A stretch of 48,256 nt of DNA. Source: Bacteroidota bacterium (GTDB taxonomy: Bacteria > Bacteroidota > Bacteroidia > Flavobacteriales > Flavobacteriaceae). Made by a program: the position numbers and the translations under genes. Shown piece by piece: positions 16,499-24,694 of this stretch (position 1 is its first letter; the number at the start of each line of letters is the position of its first letter). The notes under the pieces were generated by a model. That model had not been told where the DNA came from. It saw nothing but the letters and a program-made list of their open reading frames with translations, and did not search any database. Location: NCBI GenBank assembly GCA_027621505.1, contig JAQCBK010000008.1, positions 1 to 48,256 on the forward strand, written 5' to 3'.

Positions 16499-16528
16499 TT
16501 TGTTTGCTATAAAAAACTACTATCTTCA
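16499..16528 (+). promoter_or_regulatory. Candidate promoter for fabH-accB-accC
   Basis: A -33-like TTTG at 16499-16502 and a -7-like TATCTTCA at 16521-16528 (two mismatches to TAnnTTTG at the end) with 18 bp between. It lies directly after the rpmF terminator and 33 bp before the fabH start. Moderate support. Confidence 0.45.
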
Positions 16529-16560
16529 CATTTAATATTGGCAGTTCTAAAGGAAGTGAT

Positions 16561-17571
16561 TTGTTGATAAAAGAAACCCATTTACCCCCAAAAAAAGCAG
16601 CGATCACCGCGGTAGGGGCATATGTTCCAGAGGATAAGCTTACCAATGCAGACCTTGAGAAAATGGTGGAGACCAACGATGAATGGATTGTTGCCAGAAC
16701 GGGGATTAAAGAAAGAAGAATACTCAAAGATCCAAACAAAGGAACTTCTTTCATGGCCATTAATGCAGCAAAAGATCTTTTAGAAAAAAGAAACTTAGAC
16801 CCTCTTGAAATTGATGCGGTTATCGTGGCAACCATTACCCCCGATATGAATGTTGCGGCAACAGCTGCCTATGTAGCCTCAGAAATAGGAGCTACCAATG
16901 CTTTTGCCTATGATATGCAAGCTGCTTGTTCGGGTTTCCTCTATGGAATGTCCAATGCTGCCAATATGATTGCGGGAGGACGTTATGAGAAAGTCTTGCT
17001 CATTGGCGCTGATAAAATGTCTTCCATTGTGGACTATACCGATAGAACCACTTGTATTATTTTTGGAGACGGTGCAGGGGCTGTATTGTTTGAGGCAAGT
17101 GAGTCTGACCATGGTTGGGAAGATGAGTATTTGAGATCCGATGGTAACGGCAGGTTATTTCTAAACATCAAAGCAGGAGGCTCACTCTATCCTACCTCTA
17201 AGGAAACTCTGGAAGCAGGATTACACTGCTTGTATCAAGACGGCAAAACCGTTTTTAAGTATGCTGTATCAGAAATGGCAGATGCCACAGAAAAAATAAT
17301 TAAACGAAATAATATTGACCCCAATACGATTGCTTATTTGGTTCCTCATCAAGCGAACAAAAGAATTATAGATGCCATTGCTAAACGGGTCAAATTATCT
17401 GATGATAAAGTGATGTCCAATATTGAATATTTTGGAAATACAACAGCAGCCACCTTACCGCTTCTACTCAAAGACTATGAGTCTAAATTGAAGCCTGGGG
17501 ACCGGTTGATTTTTGCCGCTTTTGGTGGTGGATTCACTTGGGGGGCAGCCTATTTAACATGGGCATATTAA
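16561..17571 (+). CDS. fabH: Beta-ketoacyl-ACP synthase III
   Basis: A 336-residue initiating condensing enzyme that joins acetyl-CoA (or a branched acyl-CoA) to malonyl-ACP in fatty acid synthesis. The catalytic triad is complete: Cys123 in MQAACSGFLYG, His263 in VPHQANKRI and Asn293 in FGNTTAATLPL. The end GAAYLTWAY fits FabH. No ATG exists before the conserved AAITAVGAYVP, so TTG at 16561 (or the next codon, also TTG) is the start. It is preceded by AAGGAAGTGA, a partial Shine-Dalgarno uncommon here. It heads the fabH-accB-accC operon, coupling initiation to malonyl-CoA supply. Iso-branched primer use is usual in the phylum but unproven here. Confidence 0.95.
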   Translation: MLIKETHLPPKKAAITAVGAYVPEDKLTNADLEKMVETNDEWIVARTGIKERRILKDPNKGTSFMAINAAKDLLEKRNLDPLEIDAVIVATITPDMNVAATAAYVASEIGATNAFAYDMQAACSGFLYGMSNAANMIAGGRYEKVLLIGADKMSSIVDYTDRTTCIIFGDGAGAVLFEASESDHGWEDEYLRSDGNGRLFLNIKAGGSLYPTSKETLEAGLHCLYQDGKTVFKYAVSEMADATEKIIKRNNIDPNTIAYLVPHQANKRIIDAIAKRVKLSDDKVMSNIEYFGNTTAATLPLLLKDYESKLKPGDRLIFAAFGGGFTWGAAYLTWAY

Positions 17572-17590
17572 ATTTTAAATTATTTGAATT

Positions 17591-18082
17591 ATGGAAATAA
17601 AAGAAATTCAAAATCTTATCAAATTTGTTGCCAAATCAGGAGCTCACGAGGTTAAACTCGAAACAGGGGATTTTAAAATCACCATCAAAACAAATGCTGA
17701 CAATCCCTTAGTTGATCATCAGTCCATGGTACAAGCTGTTCCTAACATGGTTGTACAGACCCCTCCCATACCCCAAGTAGCTCCAGAGGTCAAAGCACCG
17801 GCCAGTTCCTCTAGTGAATCAGCAGTTGATGATTCGGATAATCTTTTGACGATCAAGTCTCCAATGATTGGAACCTTCTACAGAAAACCATCTCCAGACC
17901 ACGAAGTGTTTGTTGAGGTGGGGGATGTAATTAAGGAAGGCGATGTATTGTGCGTGGTGGAAGCCATGAAATTGTTAAATGAAATTGAATCTGAAGTGAG
18001 TGGTAAAATTGTTAAAATTCTGGTGGATGATTCCTCACCAGTTGAATTTGATCAACCTTTATTTATAATAGAACCGGCATAA
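17591..18082 (+). CDS. accB: Biotin carboxyl carrier protein of acetyl-CoA carboxylase
   Basis: A 163-residue BCCP. The N-terminal helix-rich region is followed by a Pro/Ala/Ser-rich linker (about residues 55-80) and a C-terminal biotinyl domain with the lipoyl/biotinyl fold. The biotin attachment site is Lys127 in [13 protein letters not shown], and the thumb region [18 protein letters not shown] is typical of true AccB. It carries biotin between carboxylase (AccC) and transferase. It lies 19 bp after fabH and 11 bp before accC. Start ATG is unambiguous. Confidence 0.97.
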   Translation: MEIKEIQNLIKFVAKSGAHEVKLETGDFKITIKTNADNPLVDHQSMVQAVPNMVVQTPPIPQVAPEVKAPASSSSESAVDDSDNLLTIKSPMIGTFYRKPSPDHEVFVEVGDVIKEGDVLCVVEAMKLLNEIESEVSGKIVKILVDDSSPVEFDQPLFIIEPA

Positions 18083-18093
18083 TCCTTTCGCCA

Positions 18094-19434
18094 ATGTTTA
18101 AAAAGATTTTAATTGCCAATCGTGGTGAGATCGCCATGCGATTAATCAGGACTTGTAAAGAAATGGGTATAAAAACGGTTGGTGTATACTCCACTGCAGA
18201 CAAGGAGAGCCTTCATGTGCGCTTTGCTGATGAGGCTGTTTGTATAGGCCCCCCACCTAGCTCTGAGTCCTACCTAAAAATAGCCAATATCATGGCTGCT
18301 GCAGAAATTTGTAATGCCGATGCCATTCATCCTGGTTACGGTTTTTTGTCGGAGAACTCAAAATTTTCTAAAATCTGTAAAGAGCACGGGATAAAGTTTA
18401 TTGGGGCGTCCTGTGAAATGATTGAAAAAATGGGGGACAAAGCTACCGCAAAAGCAACCATGAAAGCTGCTGGAGTCCCCACTATTCCTGGATCTGAAGG
18501 TATTTTGGAGTCCTTTGATAAAGCCAAAAAAGTGGCTAAACAAATCGGATATCCCGTTATGTTAAAGGCTACAGCCGGTGGTGGTGGAAAGGGAATGCGT
18601 GCTGTGTGGAAAGAAGAAGATTTACAAAAAGCTTGGGAAAGTGCCCGACAAGAAGCAGCCGCTTCCTTTGGAAATGATGGGATGTATATGGAAAAGCTGA
18701 TCGAAGAACCCCGACATATTGAAATACAGGTGGTTGGGGATTCAAAAGGCAAGGCTTGCCATCTTTCCGAACGCGATTGTTCCGTTCAGAGAAGACACCA
18801 AAAACTAACGGAAGAAACCCCATCTCCTTTCATGACCGATGAGCTGAGAGAGGCAATGGGAGCAGCAGCGGTAAAAGCCGCTGAGTATATAAAATATGAG
18901 GGCGCTGGCACAGTAGAATTTTTGGTCGATAAGCATCGAAATTTTTACTTTATGGAGATGAACACACGAATTCAGGTGGAACATCCCATTACCGAACAAG
19001 TCATCAATTTTGATCTCATTAGAGAACAGATCTTGGTCGCGGCAGGCGTACCCATCTCCGGAGAAAATTATATTCCGAAAATGCATTCTATCGAATGTAG
19101 AATAAATGCTGAAGATCCTTATAATGACTTTAGACCCAGTCCTGGAAAAATATCTACCCTCCATTTTCCGGGAGGCCATGGCGTAAGATTGGATACCCAT
19201 GTTTATGGAGGATACATCATACCACCACACTACGACTCTATGATTGCCAAGCTAATTACAACGGCTCAGACCAGAGAAGAAGCCATCAACAAAATGAGAC
19301 GTGCGCTGGATGAATTTGTCATTGAAGGCATTAAAACAACCATTCCCTTTCACCGAAAATTGATGGATCATCCAGATTATATTTCAGGAAATTATACCAC
19401 CAAATTCATGGAGAACTTTTCGATGGAGGATTAG
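18094..19434 (+). CDS. accC: Biotin carboxylase subunit of acetyl-CoA carboxylase
   Basis: A 446-residue ATP-grasp enzyme that carboxylates biotin on AccB. Visible motifs are [19 protein letters not shown] at the N-terminus, [10 protein letters not shown], the glycine-rich ATP loop [12 protein letters not shown], the [11 protein letters not shown] and [15 protein letters not shown] active-site stretches, and ECRINAEDP with PGG near the C-terminus. Length matches the stand-alone bacterial subunit. The 3' end overlaps the convergent HTH gene by 29 bp. The carboxyltransferase genes accA and accD are not in the window. Confidence 0.97.
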   Translation: MFKKILIANRGEIAMRLIRTCKEMGIKTVGVYSTADKESLHVRFADEAVCIGPPPSSESYLKIANIMAAAEICNADAIHPGYGFLSENSKFSKICKEHGIKFIGASCEMIEKMGDKATAKATMKAAGVPTIPGSEGILESFDKAKKVAKQIGYPVMLKATAGGGGKGMRAVWKEEDLQKAWESARQEAAASFGNDGMYMEKLIEEPRHIEIQVVGDSKGKACHLSERDCSVQRRHQKLTEETPSPFMTDELREAMGAAAVKAAEYIKYEGAGTVEFLVDKHRNFYFMEMNTRIQVEHPITEQVINFDLIREQILVAAGVPISGENYIPKMHSIECRINAEDPYNDFRPSPGKISTLHFPGGHGVRLDTHVYGGYIIPPHYDSMIAKLITTAQTREEAINKMRRALDEFVIEGIKTTIPFHRKLMDHPDYISGNYTTKFMENFSMED

Positions 19435-19882
19435 CTTTTTTTTCCTTTTTCAAAAGAAATAATGCGTGATTCAATTCTTTTAGCTGATTTTGAATCCCCT
19501 CGTTCTCCTTCCTTAATTCCTCTATTCTTTCCTCTAAGTCTGCTACCAGTGGAAGTATGGCGGCTATGCTTCGTGAAGATTCATTGTTACTGAGGTAGTA
19601 GGCCATTTTTGATTCTTTGATAGAGCTCGTGTCGTCCCTGAGCATCAATCCTTTGCCGGTGATGAACCAATGTGCATCAATATTGGTATTCAATATGAGT
19701 TTTTGAATTTGTTCCAAGGTGATAATGCGTTCGCCGCTAAGAAGTTTAGAAACCACTTGTAAAGGTTGATCCATCAAAATTCCAATCTCAGTTTTAGATT
19801 GAACTTTTTCACTCATAGTAAGGAATTTGACAAGCTCGATAAAGCGTTGTGTCATTTCTTTTTTAAAACTTTTACTGGCCAT
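19406..19882 (-). CDS. XRE-like helix-turn-helix protein with C-terminal coiled coil
   Basis: A 158-residue protein with the start set at MASKSFKK. The frame extends 16 codons upstream, but that stretch is not conserved-looking. Residues 10-75 resemble the phage-repressor-type HTH of Bacteroidota, ending in [18 protein letters not shown]-like wording (here [17 protein letters not shown]). Residues about 115-150 are rich in Glu/Lys/Leu heptads ([22 protein letters not shown]), a probable coiled coil for oligomerisation. There is no catalytic or peptidase domain. It is divergent from the 20140 gene across 257 bp and convergent with accC. A DNA-binding role is likely; targets are unknown. Confidence 0.72.
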   Translation of the reverse strand: MASKSFKKEMTQRFIELVKFLTMSEKVQSKTEIGILMDQPLQVVSKLLSGERIITLEQIQKLILNTNIDAHWFITGKGLMLRDDTSSIKESKMAYYLSNNESSRSIAAILPLVADLEERIEELRKENEGIQNQLKELNHALFLLKKEKKANPPSKSSP

Positions 19883-20139
19883 ATAAGTTATTGTTAAGTG
19901 AAGAATGAATAAATGAAAAAAATAAGACATGGGAGCAAATCATATATATATATTGATAAAAAACAGAAGGAAAATTATTAACCATGTGGGGCATTTTAAT
20001 CATTTATTCTTCCCATGAAATTAACTAAAATTTTTAAACTTTAACAAAACGTTTTCACTACATATTTCCAAATCGACTTGTAGTTTCCAAATAAGAAATA
20101 AAAAATCTTTATCTTTGATCAACTCCAAATTTAGTTGTC
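19883..20139. other. AT-rich intergenic region between divergent genes
   Basis: 257 bp with no ORF or RNA recognised. It contains an alternating AT run around 19940-19956 and a plausible promoter for the rightward gene. It probably holds control sites for both divergent genes. Confidence 0.5.
20110..20117 (+). promoter_or_regulatory. Candidate -7 box TATCTTTG
   Basis: An exact TAnnTTTG match 22 bp before the ATG at 20140. A weak TTTCC lies about 22 bp upstream as a poor -33. Confidence 0.5.
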
Positions 20140-20481
20140 ATGAAAAAAACTGTACTTAACCGTCCTCCATCTTTATTTTCTTTTAGTGGAAACATCGATA
20201 TTGTCTTATTCCTTTTGCAAGTTGAAATCAAAGGAGTGAGGGTATCTCAGTTGTGCACCCCCATAGGAATCAATTCAGATTTTTTTTATCCCAATTTGGG
20301 AACCTTGATCCTCTCTTTGATGGATTTGCCTTATCGTTCAGAGACTTTTATGAACTGGTATGAAAAAAAACTTCATCAATGGTCTCAAAAAGTAGATTTG
20401 GAAAACAAAAATAATTTGGCAGAGCTCACATTGGATTTTTACCACTTGCTCAAGAAAAGTAAAAAGTCGATTCAAAATTAA
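20140..20481 (+). CDS. Hypothetical protein, 113 residues
   Basis: I do not recognise this family. The protein has no signal peptide and no clear membrane segment; residues 20-32 (IDIVLFLLQVEIKG) are hydrophobic but short. The middle (GVRVSQLCTPIGINSDFFYPNLGTLILSLM) is mixed alpha/beta, and the C-terminus from about residue 70 is Lys-rich and helical. Coding is supported by an ATG start, a good candidate -7 box upstream and an end that overlaps the convergent asd gene by only 4 bp, as elsewhere in the window. It is divergent from an HTH gene that might control it. Function is unknown. Confidence 0.68.
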   Translation: MKKTVLNRPPSLFSFSGNIDIVLFLLQVEIKGVRVSQLCTPIGINSDFFYPNLGTLILSLMDLPYRSETFMNWYEKKLHQWSQKVDLENKNNLAELTLDFYHLLKKSKKSIQN

Positions 20482-21467
20482 ATTAAGCCTTTTTCCAACA
20501 AATATTCAGCAATTTGGATGGTGTTGGTGGCAGCTCCTTTCCTAAGGTTATCTGCAACCACCCAAAGGTTGAGGGTTCTTGGCTGGGATTCGTCTCTTCT
20601 GATTCTACCTACATAAACTTCATTTTTTCCTTCAGCATAAATCGGCATGGGATAGGTATTGGTGGCCGGATTATCCTGCACGACCAATCCCGCACTCTCG
20701 CTCAATAGATTCCTTACCTCTTCCAGTTCAAAGTCATTTTTCAATTCGACATTGATTGACTCACTATGCCCCCCTACTACTGGAATTCTGATCGCTGTGG
20801 CTGTAATCCCAATGGAATCATCATTAAGAATCTTACGGGTTTCATTGACCAGTTTCATCTCTTCTTTGGTATAGCCGTTTTCCATAAAAACGTCGCAATG
20901 CGGAAGTGCATTTCTATGGATGGGGTAGGGATAAGCCATTTCACCTTTTTCCGATTTGTATTCGTTTTCCAACTGTTGAACCGCTTTGACTCCCGTCCCT
21001 GTAATGGACTGATAAGTTGATACCACAATGCGTTCAATCCCGTACTTCTCTTGTAAAGGCGACAAAGCAACCAGCATTTGAATCGTTGAGCAGTTGGGGT
21101 TGGCTATGATTTTGTCTGAGGGACCCAATGTTTTGGCATTGATTTCAGGGATGATCAATTTTTTAGTGGGATCCATCCGCCATGCCGAAGAATTATCAAT
21201 GACTACCGTTCCTACGGCTTCAAACTTAGGGGCCCATTCCAAAGAGGTAGATCCCCCCGCAGAGAATAGGGCAATATCAGGTTGGAGTGAGACTGCAGTT
21301 TCAAGACCTACTACCTCAAAGCTTTTTGTCCCACAATCTACCTTTTTACCCACCGACCGCTCAGATGCTACTGGTATTAATTCTGTAAAAGGGAAATTTC
21401 TTTCGGCCAAGACGCGAAGCATCACTTCTCCTACCATTCCTGTAGCTCCAACTACTGCTAATTTCAT
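20478..21467 (-). CDS. asd: Aspartate-semialdehyde dehydrogenase
   Basis: A 329-residue NADPH-dependent enzyme that reduces aspartyl-4-phosphate to the semialdehyde, the branch point to lysine/diaminopimelate, threonine and methionine. The N-terminal Rossmann motif is VVGATGMVGEVMLRVL. The catalytic cysteine is Cys126 in IANPNCSTIQ, and RIPVVGGHSESINVEL holds the active-site His. GRIRRDE near the C-terminus is also typical. It has its own upstream -7 candidate and is separated by 107 bp from alr. Product identity is secure. Confidence 0.97.
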   Translation of the reverse strand: MKLAVVGATGMVGEVMLRVLAERNFPFTELIPVASERSVGKKVDCGTKSFEVVGLETAVSLQPDIALFSAGGSTSLEWAPKFEAVGTVVIDNSSAWRMDPTKKLIIPEINAKTLGPSDKIIANPNCSTIQMLVALSPLQEKYGIERIVVSTYQSITGTGVKAVQQLENEYKSEKGEMAYPYPIHRNALPHCDVFMENGYTKEEMKLVNETRKILNDDSIGITATAIRIPVVGGHSESINVELKNDFELEEVRNLLSESAGLVVQDNPATNTYPMPIYAEGKNEVYVGRIRRDESQPRTLNLWVVADNLRKGAATNTIQIAEYLLEKGLI

Positions 21468-21482
21468 GATTTAAATTTTTGG

Positions 21483-21490
21483 CAAAATTA
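21483..21490 (-). promoter_or_regulatory. Candidate -7 box TAATTTTG for asd
   Basis: An exact TAnnTTTG match on the minus strand, 15 bp before the ATG, with a TTG about 16 bp further upstream that could act as the -33. Confidence 0.45.
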
Positions 21491-21574
21491 AGCCATATGG
21501 ATTGGCCAACAATTTCAAAAGGTTATTTTTCAAAATTTTAACTAAATGTTCGATTTATAACAATTGGTGCTTTT

Positions 21575-22663
21575 TTATTGCTTTATAACTCTTGGAATAC
21601 GCTTACCCAAGGCCGTAAGCAACTCGTAGGAGATGGTTCCTGATGCTTCAGCCAAAGCATCGGCTCTGATCCCTTCTCCTAAAATCATAACTTCGCTTCC
21701 CTCAATGCAGGCGATATCACCTATTTCAACCATTACCATGTCCATGCATACATTTCCTACCACTGGGGCTTTCTGACCATCAATTAATACCCAGCCTTTA
21801 CCTTGGCCGTATTGCCTTGAAAATCCATCGGCGTGCCCTAAGGGCAATACAGCAATACGGGTATTTTTGGAGGCCTTCCAGCCACTATTATATCCTACCG
21901 TATCCCCTGATTTAAGCTCGTGGATTTGAGTGATGTGTGTTTTGAGGGTTACAATAGGCTTTAGCGATTGATTCCACTCTGCTCGGTTGGCATATCCGTA
22001 AAATCCGATCCCTATTCTGACCCAATCCATCTGATGTTCTGGATAATTGAATAGTCCAGAAGTATTCAAAAGGTGATATGCTACAGATCTGCTGGAATGG
22101 GCTTTATGTTTTTCAATGATTTGTTCAAAAAGAGAGATTTGATTTGAGGTAACCGAATCTGGTTTGGGATATTCTGTTTGTCCTAGATGGGTATAAATGG
22201 ATTTTACTTCGAAAGTTGAATTTTTAAGTTGCTCCAAAACCCAATGTACCTCATCTGGCTGGAACCCGATGCGGTTGAGACCTGTATTGTATTTAATATG
22301 AATGGGAGGGATTGATTTTTTTGTCTTTCGGCTTTCTGCTACCCATTTTTCCCAGCTTCTTTTACTGTACAAAACTGGTTCAAGGTTGTGATCAATAATA
22401 TCTTTAAAACAATCTACCTGCGGGTAAAAAACCAAAATAGGAGCCTTGATGCCTAATTGCCTCAATTCTATCCCTTCCGATGCATAGGATACAGCCAAAG
22501 CCTCGACCCCCAATGAGATTAATTTTTCAGCAATGGCGCCAGAGGCACTTCCATAGGCATTGGCCTTTATGACGCCAATAATTTTGGTTTGAGATTTTAA
22601 TCTCTTTCGGATGGAATGATAATTGAATTCTAATTTTTTTAAATCAATTTCAAGAAAGGTCAA
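21575..22663 (-). CDS. alr: Alanine racemase
   Basis: A 362-residue PLP enzyme that makes D-alanine for peptidoglycan. The PLP lysine is Lys33 in GVIKANAYGSASG; the usual text is KANAYGHG, so the loop after it varies. The second catalytic-site segment VGYNSGWKASKNTRIAVLPLGHADGFSR and the C-terminal NVCMDMVMVEIGD are typical of Alr. The start is TTG in a TTGA overlap with the tdk stop; no ATG fits the conserved N-terminus. The tdk-alr pair is common in Flavobacteriia. Some relatives are fused to MurF; this one is not. Confidence 0.94.
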   Translation of the reverse strand: MTFLEIDLKKLEFNYHSIRKRLKSQTKIIGVIKANAYGSASGAIAEKLISLGVEALAVSYASEGIELRQLGIKAPILVFYPQVDCFKDIIDHNLEPVLYSKRSWEKWVAESRKTKKSIPPIHIKYNTGLNRIGFQPDEVHWVLEQLKNSTFEVKSIYTHLGQTEYPKPDSVTSNQISLFEQIIEKHKAHSSRSVAYHLLNTSGLFNYPEHQMDWVRIGIGFYGYANRAEWNQSLKPIVTLKTHITQIHELKSGDTVGYNSGWKASKNTRIAVLPLGHADGFSRQYGQGKGWVLIDGQKAPVVGNVCMDMVMVEIGDIACIEGSEVMILGEGIRADALAEASGTISYELLTALGKRIPRVIKQ

Positions 22664-23280
22664 GATAAATGTTTTTGGTCGTTTCGGTTTTCCTTCTTTT
22701 CTTGATTTCTAATGGCTTTATTGAAAGCCTCCCTACTCAGTGGTTCATAGTTTTCTTTTTCACCTATTACCACCAGATCTTTTTGATCCGAGGTTCTGTG
22801 GCTGTAATGTGCCAAATTTCCCGTTCGTGTGCATACAGCGTGCACTTTGGTCACGTATTCGGCGGTGGCCATTAGAGCAGGCATGGGTCCAAAAGGATTC
22901 CCTTTATAGTCCATATCCAAACCTGCAACGATCACACGTACTCCACGATTGGCCAAATCATTGCATACTTCAACAATTTCATCATCAAAAAATTGAGCTT
23001 CGTCAATGCCTACTACTTGACAGTCGTTGGCAAGAATGGGAATATTTGCTGCTGCTGGAACCGATGTGGATGGAATTCGATTAGCGTCATGCGAAGTAAC
23101 CATCTGGTCATCATATCGCTTATCAATAGCCGGTTTGAATATTTCAATTTTTTGTTTTGCAAATTGAGCGCGTTTGAGCCGACGGATTAATTCTTCTGTT
23201 TTTCCAGAAAACATAGAACCACAGATCACTTCGATCCAACCAAATTGTTCTCTATGGGTTACTGGATTTTCTAAAAACAT
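22660..23280 (-). CDS. tdk: Thymidine kinase
   Basis: A TK1-type thymidine salvage kinase of 206 residues from the ATG at 23280; the TTG at 23298 would add six residues. The P-loop is GSMFSGKTEELIRR, the Mg/Asp region is VVGIDEAQFFDDEI, and GLDMDYKGNPFGPMP is the family motif. The lasso region AVCTRTGNLAHYSHRT binds thymidine. Of the four zinc ligands normal in this family, only one Cys is visible and the later CxxC is absent (NYEPLSREAF). This form therefore seems zinc-free. It shares a 4-nt overlap with alr and has a good -7 box upstream. Confidence 0.94.
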   Translation of the reverse strand: MFLENPVTHREQFGWIEVICGSMFSGKTEELIRRLKRAQFAKQKIEIFKPAIDKRYDDQMVTSHDANRIPSTSVPAAANIPILANDCQVVGIDEAQFFDDEIVEVCNDLANRGVRVIVAGLDMDYKGNPFGPMPALMATAEYVTKVHAVCTRTGNLAHYSHRTSDQKDLVVIGEKENYEPLSREAFNKAIRNQEKKENRNDQKHLS

Positions 23281-23299
23281 TTTGTAATTTACAATCAAA

Positions 23300-23307
23300 C
23301 AAAGGTA
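23300..23307 (-). promoter_or_regulatory. Candidate -7 box TACCTTTG for tdk-alr
   Basis: An exact TAnnTTTG match on the minus strand, 19 bp before the tdk ATG, in the 57-bp divergent gap with the hypothetical gene. No clear -33. Confidence 0.45.
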
Positions 23308-23337
23308 TTAAATCAAAGCTTTGAATTAGCATAAATC

Positions 23338-23991
23338 ATGCCCAATAAAATCCATCAACAACTCCAACAGCTTGCCCATGAAATATTGGAAATGAAGGAG
23401 CCATACAATTATCAAGAGCTTTACGATGCTACATTATCGATCTTTGAACGTTTGGTTTTGATCAAAAACACAGAGGGCTTTAACAAAGATTTCTGGGAGG
23501 ATTTTGAACAGAATTTTGATCAGGCAGTGGATTTTGTTAAAGTACAACCCGAGTCAAAAAAATCGAATGAACTCATTAGCGATCGTGAAGAATTACCCCC
23601 TATAATGGACGCCATAAAGGAAATTGTCAAAGAAATTCCTGAGGCCAAGCCAAAGGAGGTGAATTTATTTCAAGACAGCGGGAGAGAATTATCTTTTGAA
23701 AAAAAAGAAGAAATTTCCCTCAATGATCAGGAAAATCCTAAAAGCTTGAATGATAAATTTTCAAAAGATCTGCAGATTGATCTCAACGATCGATTGGCAT
23801 TCATCAAACACCTTTTTGATCAAAATCCCAATGATTATCAACGTGCTATTTCACAGATTGTCACCCATCAGTCATGGGAGGATGCTCAAAAATTTATTTT
23901 AGAAATGATCAAACCCGATTACAATGATTGGGAGGGGAAAGAGCATTATGAAGTCCGATTTTTGAAAATTGTAGAGAACAATTTCGAATAG
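23338..23991 (+). CDS. Conserved Flavobacteriia hypothetical protein
   Basis: A 217-residue soluble, acidic protein with no signal peptide or membrane segment. The N-terminus (residues 1-70) is helical. A charged, low-complexity linker rich in Glu, Lys and Pro follows (about 75-145). The conserved block is the last 75 residues: SLNDKFSKDLQIDLNDRLAF, ending in PDYNDWEGKEHYEVRF. I recognise this block from genes that sit beside rsmI in flavobacterial genomes, but no function is known. It is 25 bp upstream of rsmI in the same direction and may form an operon with rsmI and recJ. Confidence 0.85.
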   Translation: MPNKIHQQLQQLAHEILEMKEPYNYQELYDATLSIFERLVLIKNTEGFNKDFWEDFEQNFDQAVDFVKVQPESKKSNELISDREELPPIMDAIKEIVKEIPEAKPKEVNLFQDSGRELSFEKKEEISLNDQENPKSLNDKFSKDLQIDLNDRLAFIKHLFDQNPNDYQRAISQIVTHQSWEDAQKFILEMIKPDYNDWEGKEHYEVRFLKIVENNFE

Positions 23992-24016
23992 GTCATAGAT
24001 TTTCAACCGAGAGAGA

Positions 24017-24694
24017 ATGGGGGAACTTTTTTTAGTACCAACGCCAATAGGAAACCTTGGAGACATTACATACCGAGCGGTAACGACTTTAAACGAGGTG
24101 GATCTCATTTTGGCTGAGGACACCCGAACGAGTAGTAAATTGCTCAAACATTTCCAAATAACTACACCCATGGTATCTTTTCATGCGCACAATGAACATC
24201 ATAGATTAAAGGAGGTTTGTTCTAAACTGTCCATTGGACAGAACATTGCACTTATTTCTGATGCTGGTACTCCAGGGGTTTCAGACCCTGGTTTTCTTCT
24301 GGTTCGTGAGGTGTTGTCCCTCAACTTTAAGATTACCTGTTTACCAGGGGCTACTGCTCTAATTCCTGCTCTTGTTCAAAGTGGTTTGCCTTGCGATCGA
24401 TTTATTTTTGAAGGTTTTTTACCTCCAAAAAAAGGAAGAAACAAACGTTTGCAAAATCTCATTCATGAAAGTAGAACCCTAATTTTTTATGAATCTCCCC
24501 ACAAACTGATGAAGACTTTAAAACAATTTGCTGAGTCTTTTGGGGGTGATCGGAGGATTTCTATTTCCAGAGAGTTGTCAAAAATGTATGAAGAAACTTT
24601 TAGAGGCACCTTGGAGGAGGCGGTAAAATATTTTGAAATCCATCCTCCCAAGGGAGAATTTGTAATCTGTGTAGCTGGGTCTCAAAATAAATGA
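24017..24694 (+). CDS. rsmI: 16S rRNA (cytidine-1402-2'-O)-methyltransferase
   Basis: A 225-residue SAM-dependent tetrapyrrole-methylase-fold enzyme that 2'-O-methylates C1402 in the 16S decoding centre. Motifs present: LFLVPTPIGNLGDITYRAV at the N-terminus, LAEDTRTSSKLLKHF, the SAM-binding LISDAGTPGVSDPG, and CLPGATALIPALVQSGLP. The C-terminal small domain present in E. coli RsmI (to about 286 residues) is missing, as is usual for Bacteroidota versions. It overlaps recJ by 4 nt (ATGA). Identity is secure. Confidence 0.95.
   Translation: MGELFLVPTPIGNLGDITYRAVTTLNEVDLILAEDTRTSSKLLKHFQITTPMVSFHAHNEHHRLKEVCSKLSIGQNIALISDAGTPGVSDPGFLLVREVLSLNFKITCLPGATALIPALVQSGLPCDRFIFEGFLPPKKGRNKRLQNLIHESRTLIFYESPHKLMKTLKQFAESFGGDRRISISRELSKMYEETFRGTLEEAVKYFEIHPPKGEFVICVAGSQNK

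Noticed and set aside
18336-18752. A 138-residue open frame antisense to accC
   Set aside because: Shadow of the conserved biotin carboxylase frame; its Ser/Pro/Phe-rich text is typical of reverse-strand translation.
23654-23664. AAAGGAGGTGA, a strong Shine-Dalgarno-like string inside the conserved hypothetical gene
   Set aside because: It encodes part of the protein (Lys-Glu-Val) and no start codon lies at a workable distance downstream.
24206-24216. AAAGGAGGTTT inside rsmI
   Set aside because: Within conserved coding sequence, with no ORF of note starting after it.
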